Shown here one piece after another: positions 8,328 to 15,809 of a stretch of 31,456 bases of DNA. Source of the stretch: Chloroflexota bacterium (GTDB taxonomy: Bacteria; Chloroflexota; Anaerolineae; Anaerolineales; UBA4823). Position 1 is the stretch's first letter. Each line of letters starts with the position of its first letter. Below the pieces are notes generated by a model, which saw only the letters and a program-made list of their open reading frames with translations, ran no database searches and was not told the DNA's origin. The translations under genes were made by a program, and so were the position numbers. The stretch is taken from positions 1 through 31,456 of the forward strand of contig JAEWYL010000045.1 in assembly GCA_023395675.1 (NCBI GenBank), in the 5' to 3' direction.

Positions 8328-10478
8328 ATGGATGCAAGAATCTCCCCTGCTGTCCTCGCTGAGGCGGATCGCAGGGCGGCAGAGGTGGAAGCCTTAATGA
8401 CCGATGACGAGCGGTTCTCGCTCATCGTCAGCGTCATCGGCGTCACCCAAAACCTGTTCAAAACCCGGGACGAGCGCATTCCGGAGGGCGTGAACATGAG
8501 CGCGGGCTATACGCCCGGCGTGCCGCGCCTCGGCGTGCCGGCGATCCAGAGCAGCGACGCCAGCATGGGCGTCACCAACCCGGGCTATCGGCCGGATGAC
8601 CCTGGCGCCACTGCCTTCCCCGCGTTGATCGCCCTCGGATCGAGCTTCAACCCGCAGCTCGTGCGACAGGAGGGCGAGGCGCTCGGCCGCGAGGCGCGGA
8701 TCCGGGGTTTCAACTGCCAGCTCGCCGGCGGGATCAACCTGCACCGAGATCCGCGCAACGGCCGCAACTTCGAGTACTTCTCCGAGGATCCCTGGCACAG
8801 CGGTGTCCTCGCGGCCGAGCAGGTCAACGGCATCCAGAGCCAGCAGGTGATGTCGACGCTTAAGCACTATACGCTCAACTGCAACGAGACCAACCGCCAC
8901 TGGCTGGACGCGATTATTGATCCAGCTGCACACCGCGAGTCGGACTTGCTCGCCTTTCAGATCGCCATAGAGCGCTCCGAACCGGGCTCAATCATGTCCG
9001 GTTACAACAAAATCAATGGCGAATACGCCAGCGGGAACCACCACCTGCTGAATGAGGTGCTTAAGGGCGCCTTGAGCTATCGCGGCTATGTGATGTCCGA
9101 TTGGGGCGCAACGCTCTCGTGGGACTTCGCCCTCAAGGGGCTTGACCAGGAGTCCGGCCTGCAGGCGGATATCCTGATGTGGGGCGGCGAGGCGTTCACC
9201 GGCAGGCTCCGAGAGGCTTACGACAGGGGTGAATTCCCAAAGGAGCGTCTCTCCGACATGGTGCGCCGCATCCTGCGCTCGGTCTACGCGACCGGCATTG
9301 ATAAATGGGGCCCGGCGCCTGAGGTCGACCTGGCGAAGCACAACCAGATCGCTCTGGAAGGCGCGCGCCAGGGCATGGTCCTGCTGAAGAACGAGGGCGC
9401 GCTTCCGCTGCCGGTGGAACAGCCCCTGAAAATCGCTTTAATCGGTGGCTTCACCCAACAGGGTGTGATCAGCGGGACGGGTTCCGGCGCGGTGGCTCCG
9501 GTGGGCGGTTACGCCGGAGTCGTCAAGATCGGCGGCACGGGCGTGACGGGCAGTATACGCAACCTGTTCCTCATCCCACCGGCGCCGCTGGATGAGCTGC
9601 GGAAGGCGCTGCCTCAGGCGGAGTTCGAGTTCGACCCGGGATACACGCCGGCAGAGGCGGCGCTGACGGCGAAGCGCGCCGACGTGGTCATCGCCTTCGG
9701 GATCCGGGTCGAGGGAGAGGGGTTCGATCTCCCCGATTTATCGCTGCCGTGGGGGCAAGATGCGGTAATCGAAGCTGTGGCGGAGGCCAACCCGAACACT
9801 ATCGTGGTGCTGGAGACAGGCAATCCGGTCTTCATGCCCTGGCGCGACAAGGTGAAGGCCATCCTCCAGGCCTGGTATCCGGGGCAGGCTGGTGCACAGG
9901 CTGTCGCCGAGATTATGACGGGCAGGGTCAATCCTTCCGGCAGGCTGCCGATCACGTTTCCGGTTGACCTCTCTCAGATCCCCCGCCCCGAGCTTCCCGG
10001 TATGGGCACCCCGTGGGGGACGCCGGTCACCATCCATTACGAGGAGGGCGCAGAAGTGGGCTACCGCTGGTATGCAAAAACGGGAGCGAAACCGCTCTTC
10101 GCTTTTGGCTACGGTCTGAGCTACACCTCCTTTTCGTACAGCGATTTCGAGGTTATCGGCGGAGATACGATCACTGCCAGTTTCACCGTCACCAATACCG
10201 GCGACCGTGAAGGCGCGGATGTGCCCCAGCTCTACCTGACTGAAGCTGCGGGAGAGCAGCGCCTGCGGCTGCTGGGGTTCGAGCGGGTAGCGCTGCAGCC
10301 GGGGGAAACTCGCCGGGTCACCCTGATTGCTGATCCCCGTTTGCTGGCCCGTTTCGAGGCGGCAGCGGGTCAGTGGCGCATAGCTGAAGGCCTGCATCAC
10401 ATCGCGTTGGGCAGGTCTGCGGTCGATTTCACCCACACTGCCAGGGTGCAGCTGGCTGCTCGCTCTTTCGGGTCGTAG
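8328..10478 (+). CDS. Family GH3 beta-glucosidase
   Basis: The start is ATG 8328 (716 residues), with AAAGGAG at about 8315-8321. A TTG at 8304 in frame has no ribosome binding site. Domains in order are the GH3 N-terminal barrel (about 25-300), the GH3 C-terminal alpha/beta domain (about 340-580) and a fibronectin-III-like domain (about 605-705). The conserved KH pair is K179-H180 and the nucleophile is D258 in GYVMSDWG. The FAFGYGLSYT segment before the last domain is typical of GH3 beta-glucosidases with that domain. No signal peptide is seen, so it is probably cytoplasmic. With the GH1 enzyme it should hydrolyse cello-oligosaccharides or aryl-glucosides, but no dedicated importer or regulator is next to the pair. 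Confidence 0.95.
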   Translation: MDARISPAVLAEADRRAAEVEALMTDDERFSLIVSVIGVTQNLFKTRDERIPEGVNMSAGYTPGVPRLGVPAIQSSDASMGVTNPGYRPDDPGATAFPALIALGSSFNPQLVRQEGEALGREARIRGFNCQLAGGINLHRDPRNGRNFEYFSEDPWHSGVLAAEQVNGIQSQQVMSTLKHYTLNCNETNRHWLDAIIDPAAHRESDLLAFQIAIERSEPGSIMSGYNKINGEYASGNHHLLNEVLKGALSYRGYVMSDWGATLSWDFALKGLDQESGLQADILMWGGEAFTGRLREAYDRGEFPKERLSDMVRRILRSVYATGIDKWGPAPEVDLAKHNQIALEGARQGMVLLKNEGALPLPVEQPLKIALIGGFTQQGVISGTGSGAVAPVGGYAGVVKIGGTGVTGSIRNLFLIPPAPLDELRKALPQAEFEFDPGYTPAEAALTAKRADVVIAFGIRVEGEGFDLPDLSLPWGQDAVIEAVAEANPNTIVVLETGNPVFMPWRDKVKAILQAWYPGQAGAQAVAEIMTGRVNPSGRLPITFPVDLSQIPRPELPGMGTPWGTPVTIHYEEGAEVGYRWYAKTGAKPLFAFGYGLSYTSFSYSDFEVIGGDTITASFTVTNTGDREGADVPQLYLTEAAGEQRLRLLGFERVALQPGETRRVTLIADPRLLARFEAAAGQWRIAEGLHHIALGRSAVDFTHTARVQLAARSFGS

Positions 10479-10566
10479 GGACGCAGCCCGCACATTCCCA
10501 TCCATTCAATTTTCCTCGACAGGCTGCGTGGAGGTTCTCTCGCTTCGTTGGCGGGTGAAGAGTTTT

Positions 10567-10607
10567 AAAAGAGAAGGGGCGGGCTGCTGGCCCGCACCTT
10601 CTCTTTT
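10567..10607. terminator. Bidirectional intrinsic terminator
   Basis: The stem pairs 10567-10584 with 10590-10607 (18 positions, one G-A mismatch), with a 5-base loop. AAAA starts the left arm and TTTT ends the right arm, so it should work in both directions. It sits between the convergent GH3 gene and the minus-strand membrane protein gene. Confidence 0.85.
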
Positions 10608-10682
10608 AACACTCTTCCCTTGATGGCAAGCAGTCCACCTGCCATTTTAATCCGAACAGAGAATCGATCTAAAACCTGAATC

Positions 10683-11369
10683 TCAGGTCAGGTCGGCCAG
10701 TTTTGTGCTGGCTCTGTGTTTGCTGCGGTACTCGCCGATCAGGATGGACAGGCTGAAGACAAAAACCCAGGCTGGGAACAGAAGTTTGATCCAGACATTC
10801 AGGCTGATGGTGATCAGCAGAATGAGTGACAGGATGTAGGTCAGCCGGGCAATCCAGCGAGGCAAAACCCCGGTACGCAGCAAGATCGTAGCCAGGGATG
10901 ACATGAAGACACTTGCCATACGCAGGCCGTAAATATTGGTGGTCTGGTGCATGATCGAATTGCTGAACGAGAATAGCGGGTCATTCACGATCTGCGGATT
11001 CGCTGCGTAGCTACCCAGGAGGCCGCCAGCCATGGAGCCGGCAATAAATGTCAGGCCCAGGTAGAGCAGCCCGCTGCCGAAAAACACCGTCGCAAAAAAC
11101 CTGTCTTCATGCTCACCCAGACGGTCACGCACAACGCCAATGAACCAGAGAAAAGCGATCCCTGCAAGCGGTATCAGGCTGAGCGCAAGAGAAATTGTAC
11201 CGGACTTCTCTGCCAGCACCACTCCGCTGTCCGCTGTATCCGGCAGCGCCAGCCGCAGCAGAACCTGAGTGGTGATGTAAAGAACGGAAAAAAGTATTCC
11301 GGCGATTGCAGCCGCGCGCGGGGTAGTCAACCGCCGGTCTGTATGGATGGTCTGCGCTTGAGTCATCAT
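10683..11369 (-). CDS. Six-helix membrane protein of unknown function
   Basis: This protein of up to 228 residues has a short polar N-terminus and about six hydrophobic segments (about 19-38, 54-78, 89-115, 146-166, 168-190, 192-208), ending in a basic tail. The pattern resembles the DUF4386-type bacterial membrane proteins, but I am not certain of the family. No catalytic motif is visible. Two ATGs stand side by side at 11369 and 11366. AGGAGG at 11371-11376 is only 1 base from the first and 4 from the second, so the second is slightly more likely. The gene lies alone between a terminator downstream and a 450-base divergent gap upstream. Confidence 0.8.
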   Translation of the reverse strand: MMTQAQTIHTDRRLTTPRAAAIAGILFSVLYITTQVLLRLALPDTADSGVVLAEKSGTISLALSLIPLAGIAFLWFIGVVRDRLGEHEDRFFATVFFGSGLLYLGLTFIAGSMAGGLLGSYAANPQIVNDPLFSFSNSIMHQTTNIYGLRMASVFMSSLATILLRTGVLPRWIARLTYILSLILLITISLNVWIKLLFPAWVFVFSLSILIGEYRSKHRASTKLADLT

Positions 11370-11473
11370 CCCTCCTGATTATCTGGAAAACCGTCCCAAA
11401 AATGGTAGGCAAGTGGTGTGCCGCAGGCCTCTCCACCGCCAGCAGCAGATAAAAACACGTAAAAATCTTTAAT

Positions 11474-11518
11474 CTTGTTGATATGTAGGGCGCTTTCGGC
11501 GCTTCACACATCAACAAG
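11474..11518. repeat. 20-position hairpin with TTTCG loop in a divergent gap
   Basis: CTTGTTGATATGTAGGGCGC (11474-11493) pairs with 11499-11518 with two mismatches and two G-T pairs around a TTTCG loop. It cannot terminate either flanking gene, because both start away from it. Confidence 0.75.
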
Positions 11519-11757
11519 TTCATTTTCGGAAAGATTCTGCGTGGTTCTCTCTAAGGTGGTGAGTGATTTTTCTACAAATTTAACGAGAAGATCACTGCGC
11601 TACTCAGAATTACGTACCGGATCTGCCATTTTTCACGAGCCGGGTTCTTCTCGATGTGGAGGCTGAAGTTACTCAGCCGCTACGATGACCGGAAGCTTCT
11701 AGTTTGATAAATTGATTCATGCATTGGGGAGGACAGAGCGGGATTTTACCCAATGCA

Positions 11758-11786
11758 TTGAGGCAATCCTTTCCGTCTGGTATCGT
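11758..11786 (+). promoter_or_regulatory. Possible sigma-70 promoter for the holin-like gene
   Basis: TTGAGG (11758-11763) and TATCGT (11781-11786) are separated by 17 bases, 34 bases before ATG 11820. The 9-bp inverted repeat at 11720-11757 lies immediately upstream and could be an operator. This is inference from spacing; the -10 box is poor. Confidence 0.4.
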
Positions 11787-11819
11787 ATCTGACCCGATTC
11801 TTATCAAGAGAGTGATGAA

Positions 11820-12215
11820 ATGAGGATATTAATTCGAATTCTGGTGATTATGGCTTCTCTGTTCGTTGCTGCCTGGATCGTACCTGGGATCGAAATCCAG
11901 GGCTCTTCCGGATGGATCGCAGTGGCTGTGATGGCAGTGGTATTGGCTGTGGTGAACGCCTTCATCCGGCCCGTGCTGGCTTTCCTGTCCTGCGGTTTCA
12001 TCATCCTGACCATGGGGTTGTTCATGCTGGTTGTGAACGCCCTGACTTTCTGGCTGGCGGGCAGCATCGCCCAGAACTGGTTCAACGCCGGTTTCATCGT
12101 CAATGGTTTCTGGCCCGCCTTCTGGGGCTCGATCATCGTCAGCGTAGTCTCGTTCCTGATCAACCTGTTCCTTCCCGATCCCGAGAGATCCCGCGAGGTG
12201 TACGCGGGCCGATGA
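11820..12215 (+). CDS. Four-helix membrane protein of the phage-holin 4_2 superfamily (PF04020-like)
   Basis: This 131-residue protein is almost entirely membrane, with four hydrophobic segments at about 3-24, 31-50, 55-80 and 95-120. The starting MRILIRILVI, the WIVPGIEI region, VVNAFIRPVL after helix 2 and the closing SFLINLFLPD match a widespread bacterial family named after mycobacteriophage holins. Despite the name these are normal chromosomal genes of unknown function, and there is no phage lysis cassette here. The ribosome binding site is weak (AAGAGAG near 11805). The gene ends 54 bases before a strong convergent hairpin. Confidence 0.85.
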   Translation: MRILIRILVIMASLFVAAWIVPGIEIQGSSGWIAVAVMAVVLAVVNAFIRPVLAFLSCGFIILTMGLFMLVVNALTFWLAGSIAQNWFNAGFIVNGFWPAFWGSIIVSVVSFLINLFLPDPERSREVYAGR

Positions 12216-12268
12216 TCTCCCGGGTTGGCTGGCGTTGATCGCACTTCAATTGGAGTCTTCTCGATATG

Positions 12269-12315
12269 GGATTCTGGTGTGTGCGGTGGTTTCGCCGCCG
12301 CACACACCAGAATCC
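12269..12315. terminator. Long hairpin between convergent genes
   Basis: Positions 12269-12286 pair perfectly with 12298-12315 (18 bp), and a wobble plus two more pairs extend inward to leave a 5-base TTTCG loop. It is downstream of the plus-strand holin-like gene and of the minus-strand gene ending at 12362. TTTATTTATAA follows shortly on the plus strand. TCTTCTCG at 12256-12263 lies 5 bases before the stem. Confidence 0.8.
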
Positions 12316-12361
12316 GCTGTTTATTTATAACAACGGGCATCCAGTACTCGCACGAAAGGGG

Positions 12362-13003
12362 TTACCCGAACCTGTCGGTATAACCTTCTGCCGGCATGGA
12401 GACCGGATGTCTCGCCCGGAACTGGTAGACGTAGCCCAGTAATCCGACTGCCAGCCAGATGAGCAGCCAGAACCAGGAGTCCCGCAGGACCGCCTGCACC
12501 GGGCTGCCGGTGGTCTGCAAGGTTTCCAGCGGGATTCGCCGGACCAGCAGCAAAACGGCGAGCAGGACGCCGTTCGCCCCGGCAGCGGCTGTGGTGGCTG
12601 TGATGACGACCCTCTTAATCTCTAGCACGAAGAACAGGGCGGCGACGACCACGGCAGCAACCAGGCCGGCCAGGAATGAGAAAATCCCCGGCCCCAGGCC
12701 GAGCGCTTCCAGCAGGCCCGATCCGATTGCATAACCGATTACCGCTCCGACCACCCCGATCTGAACCTCGTGGAAAAAATGAGACAGGGCGGCAAAAACC
12801 GAGCCAATGACGAAGCCAGCGATCCAACCCGCTATGGTGCCCAGGAAGCCTGTGCCCAGGACCAGGGCGGTGAGGTCAGCTCCCAGCCAGAAGCCGGCCA
12901 GGAAACCCCAAACAGGCAGCATCATGTGAACAATACGGTAGCCGTACAGCAGTAAGGTCACGCCAATCAAGAATGAGAGAACAGCAAGTATTATCGCCTG
13001 CAT
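12362..13003 (-). CDS. Polytopic membrane protein, DUF4203/TM7SF3-like
   Basis: This 213-residue protein has about seven hydrophobic, Gly-rich segments with few charges between them. It resembles the DUF4203 group: Gly/Ala-rich helices, a GFLAGFWLGADL segment near 33-44 and an internal repeat of VIGSV/VIGYAIGSG type around 65-95. No enzymatic motif is seen and the function is unknown. TAGGAGG about 5 bases before ATG 13003 is a good ribosome binding site. The gene lies 23 bases after the minus-strand coiled-coil gene, so the two probably form an operon of two membrane proteins. Confidence 0.8.
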   Translation of the reverse strand: MQAIILAVLSFLIGVTLLLYGYRIVHMMLPVWGFLAGFWLGADLTALVLGTGFLGTIAGWIAGFVIGSVFAALSHFFHEVQIGVVGAVIGYAIGSGLLEALGLGPGIFSFLAGLVAAVVVAALFFVLEIKRVVITATTAAAGANGVLLAVLLLVRRIPLETLQTTGSPVQAVLRDSWFWLLIWLAVGLLGYVYQFRARHPVSMPAEGYTDRFG

Positions 13004-13026
13004 CTGAGCCTCCTATCCTATGCTTT

Positions 13027-13860
13027 TTACAGGGGTACTTCTTCACCCGATCCGGACGGCGCTGGGTCGCCTGGCCCTGGCATCACCCGGGACCTGGTGA
13101 GAGAGATTGACCTGAACCATTTCCAGGCTCTATCGAGCAGCAGCGCCTGTCCTGCCCCAAAGAGAATGAAGAGAACCGACAAAGCCACGCTGGCCAGGTT
13201 GATCACACGCGGGACTGTGACACCCAGCGAACTGATCGAGGCCCGCGCCGAAGTGATTTTGGTTTTCCCCTCAGCCAGACCAGTTTCTACCTGATTGAGG
13301 CCATCCTCCATCCTTTCCACGGTTTGGAGCAGCCTGTTCTTTACATCTTCTGAGGCGGATAAATCATTACGGAGCGTTTCTAGATCGCGCTGGAACGTAT
13401 CGACCCTGGTTTTGACCGCCTCGAGTTCTTCAGTTAATGTGGGCAGGTTTATGCCTGGAATATTATTGATCGTCACCAGCGCGCTGTTGAATGCCAGCAC
13501 CCCATCGGCAATGGTAACGGTTGTGTTGATTAAATTTTCAGCAGCCGGGTTCTGATCATCCGAGACGATCCTGTCGATGAGGGCGCGCAGTACCACGGCA
13601 TCCGAGAGGCTGGCGTCCGCCAGCTCAACGCGGACTCTGCTCACATGCTGATGCTGGGAGGCAAAACCGCTCTGGAGTCTTCCAAGGGTGCCATCGACGG
13701 CAGCAAAATATCCTTCAACCGTCTCGATCGTATCCACCACCACATCCGAGAGGCGGACATTTACGATCCAGGTCCCGACCAGCCCGGCGATACAGATCAG
13801 GAGGCCCAATGCAGCCAGGCAGAGTAAAACTGCTGCAGAAATTTTTTTAACCAACTTCAT
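13027..13860 (-). CDS. Coiled-coil protein with two membrane segments, unknown function
   Basis: This 277-residue protein has an N-terminal membrane helix at about residues 8-34 and a second at about 222-245. Between them is a soluble stretch with heptad-like Leu/Val spacing and many Glu, Lys and Arg residues (about 130-205), which should form a coiled coil outside the membrane. The C-terminal tail after the second helix is short, basic, then Pro/Gly-rich. The architecture resembles membrane-tethered scaffold or sensor proteins, but I recognise no family. It is first in a probable two-gene operon with the polytopic protein 23 bases downstream. A weak AGGTGA site precedes ATG 13860. Confidence 0.75.
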   Translation of the reverse strand: MKLVKKISAAVLLCLAALGLLICIAGLVGTWIVNVRLSDVVVDTIETVEGYFAAVDGTLGRLQSGFASQHQHVSRVRVELADASLSDAVVLRALIDRIVSDDQNPAAENLINTTVTIADGVLAFNSALVTINNIPGINLPTLTEELEAVKTRVDTFQRDLETLRNDLSASEDVKNRLLQTVERMEDGLNQVETGLAEGKTKITSARASISSLGVTVPRVINLASVALSVLFILFGAGQALLLDRAWKWFRSISLTRSRVMPGPGDPAPSGSGEEVPL

Positions 13861-13992
13861 ACTTCACCTGATCGGTCCCCCTTGCCAGCCGGTATTCCCC
13901 TTACTGATCATTGTAGATCAGCCTGAGAAGAGCTTCATCCCCGGAAATTTGTATCTTTATCTGCCAGTAACGGAACAAGCCGTCACTCAGAA

Positions 13993-14032
13993 TCGAAACC
14001 GCCCTACGCAACAATGCGTAGGGCGGTTTCGA
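13993..14032. terminator. 18-bp perfect hairpin downstream of the radical SAM gene
   Basis: TCGAAACCGCCCTACGCA (13993-14010) pairs without mismatch with 14015-14032 around an ACAA loop. It lies 56 bases past the radical SAM stop codon and before the next minus-strand operon. No T-tract follows it on the minus strand, so it may protect the mRNA end rather than act as a simple intrinsic terminator. Confidence 0.75.
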
Positions 14033-14087
14033 GTACTTCCCTCCCGGACCGTTTACTTGAAAAAAGATTGTCCGTTGAGCGGGTCCT

Positions 14088-15488
14088 TCACGACTGCAGC
14101 AGACGCTCTTCTTCCCTGGAATCTCGCCTGTTCTCCCTCGCCTGCAGGACCAGCTCGAGCAGCGGCAGGAGAGCGTTCACCCGCTTTGCCCGGATGACGA
14201 AATCCCACAGCGGTTCGAACTTTTTCCAGCTCGAGACATAAGCGATGTGCCGCAGCCGTTCCAGCCACCCGTCCTGGGCAAATGCAGACTGAAAGATCGA
14301 GCTCCAGCGGTAAAAATCCCGGTAGGCGCGCCAGTAGCCGGCTTCCAATGCTTCCGGGCTCAGTTTCGCCGGTTGAAAAACGACATGGCGGGTGTCGTAT
14401 AAATCCCAGTCGCTGTGAAGGATCCGCTTTTCGGCCGCCATGCGCTCGTAAAGGGCGGTGCCCGGGTAGGGCGTCAGAATGTGGAAGGTGGCCGTCTCTA
14501 CACCCTGGCTCACTGCCCATTCCACCGTTCGCTCGAAAACCGTCTCGTCGTCATCGTCCATGCCAAAGACGAAGCTGCCGTTAATCATCACACCCTGTTC
14601 GTGCAGCCTGCGGATGGCGGCGTCGTAATCGCGGTTCAGGTTCTGCAGCTTGTGCTGGGTTTTCAAGTTGTGAGGGTTGAGAGTTTCGAAGCCGACAAAC
14701 AGGCTGCGCAGACCGCTCGCGGCTGCCTTTTCCAGGAGGCCGGGCTGCAGCACCGATTTTACCGTTCCGGCTGCCTGCCACAGGCGGCCCATCCCGCGCA
14801 TGGCGTCGAACAGGGAGGCCGCAAAGCGCGGGTTACCGAACAGGTGATCGTCCAGGAAGTAGAGATGGCGCCCGGGCAGGCGCTCGATTTCAGCCAGCGC
14901 CTCGTCAATGGTCTGAGTGTAAAACGACTTCCCGCCTTTGAAAAATGCTTCTTTATAGCAGAAATCGCAGGTATAGGGGCAGCCTCGCGAGACGACGATT
15001 GAATTTGGCACCAGGTAGAGATGGCGCCGGATCAGGTCGCGCCGGATGGGGGGCAGGCCGAGCAGGGTGCGCGTTTGGGAGCGGTAGAGAGCCGCCGGGC
15101 GCCCGGCCCTGAAATCCGCCAGGAAAGCCGGCCAGGTGTCCTCACCCGGTCCGATAAAGACCGTGTCGGCATGCTGCATGGCCTCTTCGGGCAGCGAGGT
15201 GACATGCAGCCCGCCCAGGCAGACATAAGCCCCACGGGCCCGGTAGTGGTCCGCCAGGCGGTAGGCCCGGCAGGCAGAGGTGATGTACACCTGGATCACC
15301 ACCAGGTCGGGTTCATCCTCCAGATCCAGGGTTTCGACGTGCTCATCCTGTATCGTCACCTGGTCGTCCTCCCCCAGGTATCCGGCCAGGGTCGCCAGGC
15401 CGAGAGGCGGGAAGAGCGAATATTTGATCGGGCGCCAGAAGGGGCTTTTGGCCTCCGTTAGCGCCGGTAGAATCATTTTTACCTTCAT
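14088..15488 (-). CDS. B12-binding radical SAM protein (BchE/methyltransferase-like), substrate unknown
   Basis: This 466-residue protein has the class B radical SAM layout. The N-terminal cobalamin-binding-like domain occupies about 1-145 (PPLGLATLAGYL at 27-38, LGGLHVTSLPEE at 91-102). The radical SAM core starts at about 160, with C170, C174 and C177 of the CxxxCxxC motif that binds the [4Fe-4S] cluster and S-adenosylmethionine. GFETLNP near 270 and a FGMDDDDE stretch near 315 are typical later core motifs. The C-terminal region is helical. Relatives methylate or cyclise lipids, porphyrins or antibiotics. The gene stands alone, so the context does not suggest a substrate. A B12 ligand is inferred from architecture only. 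Confidence 0.88.
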   Translation of the reverse strand: MKVKMILPALTEAKSPFWRPIKYSLFPPLGLATLAGYLGEDDQVTIQDEHVETLDLEDEPDLVVIQVYITSACRAYRLADHYRARGAYVCLGGLHVTSLPEEAMQHADTVFIGPGEDTWPAFLADFRAGRPAALYRSQTRTLLGLPPIRRDLIRRHLYLVPNSIVVSRGCPYTCDFCYKEAFFKGGKSFYTQTIDEALAEIERLPGRHLYFLDDHLFGNPRFAASLFDAMRGMGRLWQAAGTVKSVLQPGLLEKAAASGLRSLFVGFETLNPHNLKTQHKLQNLNRDYDAAIRRLHEQGVMINGSFVFGMDDDDETVFERTVEWAVSQGVETATFHILTPYPGTALYERMAAEKRILHSDWDLYDTRHVVFQPAKLSPEALEAGYWRAYRDFYRWSSIFQSAFAQDGWLERLRHIAYVSSWKKFEPLWDFVIRAKRVNALLPLLELVLQARENRRDSREEERLLQS

Positions 15489-15545
15489 GCCCGATAGCCT
15501 TTCTGTTATTCAGCCTTCGTGGTTCTTTCACTAGATACCGGGAGG

Positions 15546-15596
15546 ATGGATTGTGGGGAAATGGGCGGCCCCGCCACCCATTTCCCCACAATCCAT
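15546..15596. repeat. 20-bp perfect inverted repeat in a divergent gap
   Basis: Positions 15546-15565 are exactly complementary to 15577-15596, with a 2-bp extension after one mismatch and an 11-base GC-rich centre. It is 57 bases upstream of the radical SAM start and cannot terminate either neighbour. It is framed by an imperfect outer inverted repeat at 15519-15529 and 15611-15622. Confidence 0.85.
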
Positions 15597-15706
15597 ATCC
15601 CAAAACTGAGCGAGAAGACCACTTCGTACCTATCTGAAATATGTATGTATACCAATGATCATAGACCAATGGCTGGGCAAATACCAGCACGCAGGACCAC
15701 CGGCTT

Positions 15707-15750
15707 AAGCACCCGGGTGCTTGACAGGGGATCGATTCGCCCTCAAGATT
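15707..15750 (+). promoter_or_regulatory. Palindromic operator overlapping a consensus -35 box
   Basis: AAGCACCCGGGTGCTT (15707-15722) is a perfect 16-bp palindrome. Its last two bases start TTGACA (15721-15726), the sigma-70 -35 consensus. A weak -10 (AAGATT, 15745-15750) lies 18 bases downstream, and the response regulator starts at 15810. A dimeric repressor or the regulator itself could bind here; that is inference. Confidence 0.5.
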
Positions 15751-15809
15751 AACAGAGAGGCTGGCAGGAGGATTGGTTCTGCCGGTCCTCGGAAAGGATA
15801 AAAAGAGAA

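Larger units (their letters stand above)
11370..11819. other. Divergent intergenic region rich in inverted repeats
   Basis: This 450-base gap between two divergent membrane-protein genes has no convincing gene. It contains a 20-position hairpin (11474-11518), an element bounded by GTGGTTCTCTC (11541-11551) and CGAGAAGATCAC (11584-11595), and a TCTTCTCG copy at 11646-11653 followed by a small GGCTGA/TCAGCC hairpin at about 11660-11677. It also holds a 9-bp inverted repeat TGCATTGGG/CCCAATGCA (11720-11728 and 11749-11757). A 63-codon frame starting at 11475 spans these repeats and is not credible as a gene. Confidence 0.7.
15489..15809. other. Divergent intergenic region with hairpin, flanking inverted repeats and a promoter palindrome
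   Basis: This 321-base gap between the radical SAM gene (minus) and the response regulator (plus) has no credible gene. It holds GTGGTTCTTTC (15519-15529), a 20-bp perfect hairpin (15546-15596) and CGAGAAGACCAC (15611-15622). Nearer the regulator are the palindrome AAGCACCCGGGTGCTT (15707-15722) and a TTGACA -35 box. Confidence 0.75.

Noticed and set aside
11820..12215. Holin-like gene as evidence of a prophage
   Set aside because: This membrane family is common on chromosomes, and no lysin, structural or integrase gene is nearby.
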